Assembly (NCBI GenBank): GCA_002812745.2
Contig: NCSJ02000108.1
Location: 62,001-126,000, forward strand
Direction of reading: 5' to 3'
Length of the DNA stretch: 64,000 bases
Origin: Scytalidium lignicola
Lineage: Eukaryota > Ascomycota > Leotiomycetes
The position numbers and the translations under genes were made by a program. Below, piece by piece: positions 59,389 through 64,000 of the stretch. A model generated the notes under the pieces. It had not been told where the DNA came from. It saw nothing but the letters and a program-made list of their open reading frames with translations, and made no database searches. Each line of letters opens with the position of its first letter. Position 1 is the stretch's first letter.

Positions 59389-59804
59389 ATTTTTTTGAAT
59401 AATATAATGAAATTTCGAGAAGAAGGATGACTTACGGTTCTAAGGTGCAGTAGAATGAAAGNTTTTTATATAATTGTTCTCATAGCAGGCATTAAATCAC
59501 GTCAACTTTGCATTGACAAGGTATACAGAAAGAAATTACTGATCAACACCAGTTATTATCCTCCTGCAATCTTCATCCCACTCTTAAGGAAGGGGTATAA
59601 CTGCTTATCTGCGATCACGGTGTTATGAATTCTCTTTGGGTGGTGCGTGACAAGTATCCTCAAGCACGCAATTATTATAAGCGAGTACGTGTATATATTA
59701 TACATCCATATATTCAGCAATAGCAAAATAATTTTGAACTCTCATAAAATTAGATAGGGTGTGAACAGTCCGAGAATAAATTTAGTCGATTGCCCTGAAA
59801 TAAG
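59389..59804. promoter_or_regulatory. Divergent promoter of carrier and flavin monooxygenase
   Basis: 416 bp between start codons, N at 59462 beside a T run. Divergent arrangement suggests joint control; no specific site can be named. Confidence 0.4.
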
Positions 59805-61603
59805 ATGTCGTCGGAGCCAATATCATCATCAGCAGGACCATCTGGTCAGAGAAAAAAGCAAATATTGCTTAATGCGTTTGACATGTCGACCGTAGGCCAC
59901 TTGAGTCCGGGTCAATGGAAGGTATTTAAACAATTATATAGTTCTAGTTAGCTGTATTAGCTATATATAGAGATCCTATATTAATTATACGTACCCTTAG
60001 AATCCAAAGAACCGCTCGGCTCACAAACGGAAGCTCCAGTATTGGATCGATCTTGCCAAAATTCTAGAACGGGGGAATATTAACGCCCTCTTCATTGCAG
60101 ATACATATGGTGGATATGACACTTATGAGGGAAGCTTAGATAACTGTATTCGGAGAGCAGCACAATGGCCAGTGACTGATCCCACCATTGTAAGTTGGTA
60201 GATATGATGAGAATTAATTTTCACCAGTTATAGCTTACACTATAAAGCCAATTAGCGCAATGGCAGCTGGTAAGTACATATCTTCTTTATCTTTCAACAC
60301 CCTTAAATATTAAAATGCTAAAGCTAGCTCCCAGTAACAAAGAATTTGGCTTTCGGAATTACGGCGAGCACAACATTTGAACCACCCTTTTTGCTAGCAA
60401 AAAAGTTTTCTACCCTTGATCATCTTACAGGAGGCCGAATCGGGTGGTGAGTAAACTTCGTGATCTCTGACTATTATCCTGACAGACTCACACAAATAGG
60501 AATATCGTAACTTCGTGGAAAAAGAGCGCATTCAAGGCAATTGGCCTTGATACTCCCATAGAACATGACGAGAGGTATAGACAAGCAGACGAATACCTTC
60601 GTGTACTCTATAAACTCTGGGAGGGTTCATGGAGTGAGGATGCCCTTGTCGAAGACGTAGAAAACGATACCTACGTAGACCCGGATAAAGTTCGCCAGAT
60701 CAATCATCATGGCAAATATTTCAACCTTGAGACCAGACATATTGTTGATCCTTCTCCGCAAAGAACTCCATTCCTCTTCCAAGCTGGAACTTCACCGTAA
60801 GCATCACTTCAATCTTCATGTTATTGAGCTTAACTTCGTTTTGTTACAGTTCTGGATCAACCTTTGCTGCCAGACACGCCGAAGCAATATTCGTCAGCGG
60901 ACATGACCCTTCGATATTGGCTCCCAAAATTGCCAATATCCGTAGATTGGCCAAAGAAGAAGGTCGTGATCCCTCATCCATCAAGTTTTTCTGCACATTT
61001 ACTCCCATTGTCGGACGCACAGATGAAGAAGCACGGGCAAAGCTGGAGGAGGCTAAGAAATATGCTTCAACAATAGGGGGGCTTGTTTTAGTCAGTGGTT
61101 GGACTGGAATCGATATCTCCAAACTCCCCCTAGGTAAGGAGATCACGAAGGAAGACTCACTTGAGGTGCACAAAATTACATCGGCACTTAGCTCCCTTTC
61201 CACAACCAGCAAGACTATTCCCAAATGGACCCCAGAAGTACTGGCCGAGGTAGCATCAATTGGCGGAATGGGACCAGTAGCTGTTGGCTCTCCTTCAACA
61301 GTTGCTGACGAGCTCGAGCACTGGATAAATGAGGCTGACGTCGACGGATTCAATCTTAGCTACGTAACTACACCTGGGACATTTGAAGATGTGGTTGACC
61401 TGCTCATTCCAGAACTTCGTGCCCGAGGTATTTATCCTCAGCAGGAAGATGGACTCACAGCTCGTGAGAAGATCTATGGAAAGGGTCAAGCTCACTTAAG
61501 AGATGACCACGTAGGGAGTAAGTATAAATATGATGTTTATACTGAAGATTCACCATATGTTGAAAGTCAAAACGCTGAGAACAATAATAATCAGAATTAT
61601 TAA
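59805..61603 (+). CDS. Luciferase-like (LLM) flavin-dependent monooxygenase, NtaA/SnaA/DszA type
   Basis: FMN-dependent two-component monooxygenase subunit of 496 residues in six exons: 59805-59921, 60001-60189, 60248-60269 (22 nt), 60335-60446, 60500-60796 and 60850-61603. Strong family motifs: LFIADTYGGYDTYEGS, the FEPPFLLAKKFSTLDHLTGGRIGWN segment, NIVTSWKKSAF, QADEYLRVLYKLWEGSW and FQAGTSPSGSTFAARHAEAIF. Relatives use FMNH2 supplied by a separate reductase to attack nitrilotriacetate, dibenzothiophene sulfone, alkanesulfonates or long-chain alkanes. No flavin reductase gene is in the window. Asn-rich C-terminal tail. It is divergent from the carrier and convergent with an aldo-keto reductase, suggesting one pathway. 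Exon phases agree at all five junctions. Confidence 0.92.
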
Positions 61604-61824
61604 ATTCAAATATAAATGAGTGAATCGTTTCACATTTGTATAGTAATAATTCATAGCGCGCTAATATGAATAAATACTACTTCAACAACCACTCTCAATT
61701 GATGGATTAAAGCATGTTAGTACGGTTTAATAGTTAATAATTTTATTTGACTTAGAGGCTCCGACTGTTGGTCAATGATTTGAATAATTAAATATTTAAA
61801 TATCATGTCCTACGCTGTGACATT

Positions 61825-63163
61825 TTATTTCGCTACTCCATGAGGTTCAATAGGCTTGAAACAATATTAGTATAAGGTACGAATGGAGGGCTTAAATTAT
61901 TGTCTTACCTTCGGTCCATCTACCCAGTCAAAATGTCCATAGGACTTGGTTGGCCACACATCCCCTGGACTTCGAGCACCTCCTGGCCCACCCAATAATG
62001 CCTGCGGATAGCCAAAATCCAATGGGACTGCTGAATCTATTTTCCTCATATCGTCAGGAGAAAGTTTCAGTTTAAGTGCCTCGATATTAGCTTTAAGCTG
62101 ATTGATATTTCGTCCTCCTAGTATTGGGAAAACATATGGTGCCTTATGCATTATATATGCCAGTGCCACGCTAGTTATGTTTACGTTCTTTGAGGATGCA
62201 ATTTTCTCAAGCGCCTCAGCAACGACGATCTTTTCAGGAATATCCACGAGGGGAACGTTCCGACCCTCCTTTGGTTTACCCGCGGCAGCTGCACGCTGAG
62301 CAGCGGTCTTGAAATACCCGCTTCCAAGAGTGTGAAATGTCGCAATTCCCATTCCTTCTGCTTGACACATTGGAATTATATCACGTTCAACTCCACGTTC
62401 GGCAGCTGACCAAGGGCATTGATAAATGGCGAATGGTGTAAGCCCTTTTTGGCGAGCATATTCGTTAGCTTTCACAACAACCCATGCTGGAGTATTTGAA
62501 ACGCCAAGATACAGCACTTTAGAAGCAACGACAAGGTTATGCAAAGAGTGCATAAGCTCTGGTATAGATGTGGTAAAGTCCCAGATATGGACATATAGCT
62601 AACACAGCTCTGTTAGCCGCCGGAATGTGGGAAATAGGAGCTGCCGACTAGGGAAATCAGGTAAACTTACAATGTCAATGTATGAGGTTTGAAGCTTGCG
62701 GAGACTAGCTTCTACGGACACATGTAGTGCCTTCTTATTGTTACCGCCATAATTGGCTTGGATCTCTTCATTCTCGTGGGCTAATCGCCAAGCCGAGGTG
62801 TATTTGGTCGCTACAACCATCTCGTCCCTATTTCCACGGGACTTCAACCACTCGCCGATCCATTTCTCTGACTCCTCATTTTGATAGTTACTCGCGCTAT
62901 AATTATATTAGTGCAGAAAATTTGAGAAAGTCGCAGGAAACTTGCGTATCGATGAAATTACCACCTTGGCTATAGAAAAAATCCAGAATCTCAAATGTAG
63001 TCTTCTTATCACAACTACCCATAATATCCTTCCACGCATCTCCGAAATTCATACCCCCGAGACAAATGGGACTTACTTTGACAGCTGCATTTGGTGCTAG
63101 CTGACGGTAGTAACCCAACAGGCTTCGAGGCTCTGGAGCCGAATTTCGCAAATTATTGGCCAT
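61825..63163 (-). CDS. Aldo-keto reductase (aryl-alcohol dehydrogenase / norsolorinic-acid reductase type)
   Basis: NADP-dependent aldehyde reductase of 387 residues in four exons: 62946-63163, 62671-62896, 61909-62598 and 61825-61854. The first intron is GC-AG (GCAAGT donor); it joins FIDT with ASNYQNEESEKW as expected. The last exon is 30 nt and adds PIEPHGVAK; without it the frame would stop four codons beyond the splice site. AKR features: CLGGMNFGDAW, GNFIDTA with catalytic Asp and Tyr (SNYQN), VVATKYTS (Lys), YVHIWDFTTSIPELM (usual YxHxWD), and GGRNINQLKANIEAL for NADP binding. Members interconvert aryl alcohols and aldehydes or reduce polyketide ketones. The AKR fold is certain, its place in the cluster is inferred. 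Confidence 0.92.
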
Positions 63164-63679
63164 TCTCGTAATATATACCGTTGAAGTCTTTGTAAAAATA
63201 TAGTGTGATCTTGATTAGAAGATAATACGTCAAATTGATACTTTTGTTAATTGCAAAGAAATACGATAGGTGGAAGGGCTACTTATAAAGATCCAGGCTA
63301 CAAGTAGGGAGCTCTTTTAATCGGATGTTAGAAATACATCTCCGTAAACTCCATAGTTGACGGAAATAAAATCACATATTGCATGTCAAGACTTATTTTT
63401 ACAAATACTGCTGTCATTACTATTCCAACATGCTCCATTCAAGGGAGCAAGTCCCTTTTGAGACCCACGCTTTACCGTAAAGGTTATACGAAGAAGACGC
63501 TAATCCCAAAACAACATACGAGAGTGGCTAATCCAAAACCGTCATACGACTGCGTTCCAAACTCTCGAGTCAAGNAAAAAGTCTTCTTATAGTTTGATTT
63601 GCAGCAAAACCCTCGTATGCCTATATCGGTTAGAAAATTATTATTGCGGCAATACTCCAATCGGTTTCATTAATCCGGT
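63164..63679. promoter_or_regulatory. Divergent promoter of reductase and regulator
   Basis: 516 bp between divergent genes with an N at 63575. A repeated tacgaagaagac...catacgagagtg...catacgactgcg pattern (63487-63555) is visible. No gene. Confidence 0.4.
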
Positions 63680-64000
63680 ATGAACCAAGCCATGGGGAAA
63701 TTCGGTGTTTTTGCACTACCTTCTGCGCCATCTGCGGATGTTACGGACCCTGGAATTGATAAGCATGGAAATCCTGTGCGAAAGAGAAAGAGACATATAA
63801 AATCAAAGAACGGGTGTGTAACTTGCAAAGAAAGAAGAGTAAAAGTAAGCTAGTATTGCAAGTTTTATATCACCCGATTTGCCATTTTCCAAGTTAATAA
63901 TATTTGCCACTAACGCTCACTCCAAGTGTGATGAAGGGCGATCTACATGTTCCAATTGTTTAGCCAGGAATCTCCAGTGCCGATATGAAGATGCTTCAAA
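63680..64000 (+). CDS. Zn2Cys6 transcription factor, 5' part only (cut by window edge)
   Basis: Exon 1 63680-63844 and the beginning of exon 2 from 63927, joined over an 82-bp intron that splits the zinc cluster just before its third Cys. The product starts with about 33 residues, then basic RKRKRHIKSKNG, then CVTCKERRVKC and TCSNCLARNLQC, a complete binuclear cluster. The reading continues past the window edge. Two ATGs at 63680 and 63692 are possible starts. Its position beside the reductase, monooxygenase and carrier makes it the likely pathway-specific regulator of that cluster. Confidence 0.88.

Overview
The window is nuclear DNA of a filamentous ascomycete (Pezizomycotina). Almost every gene is interrupted by short introns of 47-104 bp with GTxxGT donors, CTAAC/CTGAC-like branch sites and AG acceptors. 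There are zinc-cluster (Zn2Cys6) regulators, fungal-type permeases and carbohydrate-active enzymes, and AT-rich intergenic DNA with decayed repeats whose stop codons fit C-to-T (RIP-like) decay. Gene content would suit a plant- or soil-associated Leotiomycete, but that rank is a guess. Fourteen single N bases, nearly all next to A or T runs, suggest uncertain homopolymer lengths in the assembly.

Layout. 1.5-7.6 kb holds the most coherent module: a Zn2Cys6 activator, a divergent triose-phosphate-isomerase homologue, an RpiB-type isomerase and a dihydroxyacetone/erythrulose-type kinase. This is the gene set of a four-carbon polyol (erythritol/L-erythrulose) pathway, and two of its promoters carry a CGG-N7-CCG site. 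9.8-10.9 kb: enoyl-CoA hydratase/isomerase with a peroxisomal SKL end. 11.9-15.9 kb: two small hypothetical genes around a broken zinc-cluster regulator with a 15-bp minisatellite. 16.5-24.3 kb: TauD-type dioxygenase, class V PLP enzyme, amino-acid permease and D-2-hydroxyacid dehydrogenase. 24.8-26.5 kb: Ser/Thr-rich secreted-protein gene with in-frame stops. 27.3-31.2 kb: glutathionyl-hydroquinone reductase-like GST and a phytanoyl-CoA-dioxygenase-like protein.

31.8-35.4 kb: a decayed pogo/Fot1-type DNA transposon (2.42 kb, about 97-bp terminal inverted repeats, TA duplication), then a 576-bp AT-rich element with its own inverted termini. 35.9-42.3 kb: MFS sugar transporter (one apparent frameshift), single-domain cupin and secreted GH43, a possible pentose-release and uptake set. 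42.9-44.7 kb: a decayed repeat with two CxxC...TCxxC-type motifs and GC-rich palindromes; related palindromes recur at 54.55-54.75 kb.

45.5-51.3 kb: a GST, then a divergent pair of a membrane-anchored GH5 glucanase and a polytopic GT2 glycosyltransferase, probably a cell-surface glucan module. 52.4-64 kb: FAD monooxygenase, class II aldolase, Dal5-type MFS carrier, luciferase-like (NtaA-type) monooxygenase, aryl-alcohol-dehydrogenase-type aldo-keto reductase and the start of another Zn2Cys6 regulator cut by the window edge. This looks like a catabolic cluster for an unknown aromatic, heterocyclic or carboxylate substrate. All splice models were built by eye from splice consensus, frame continuity and family resemblance.
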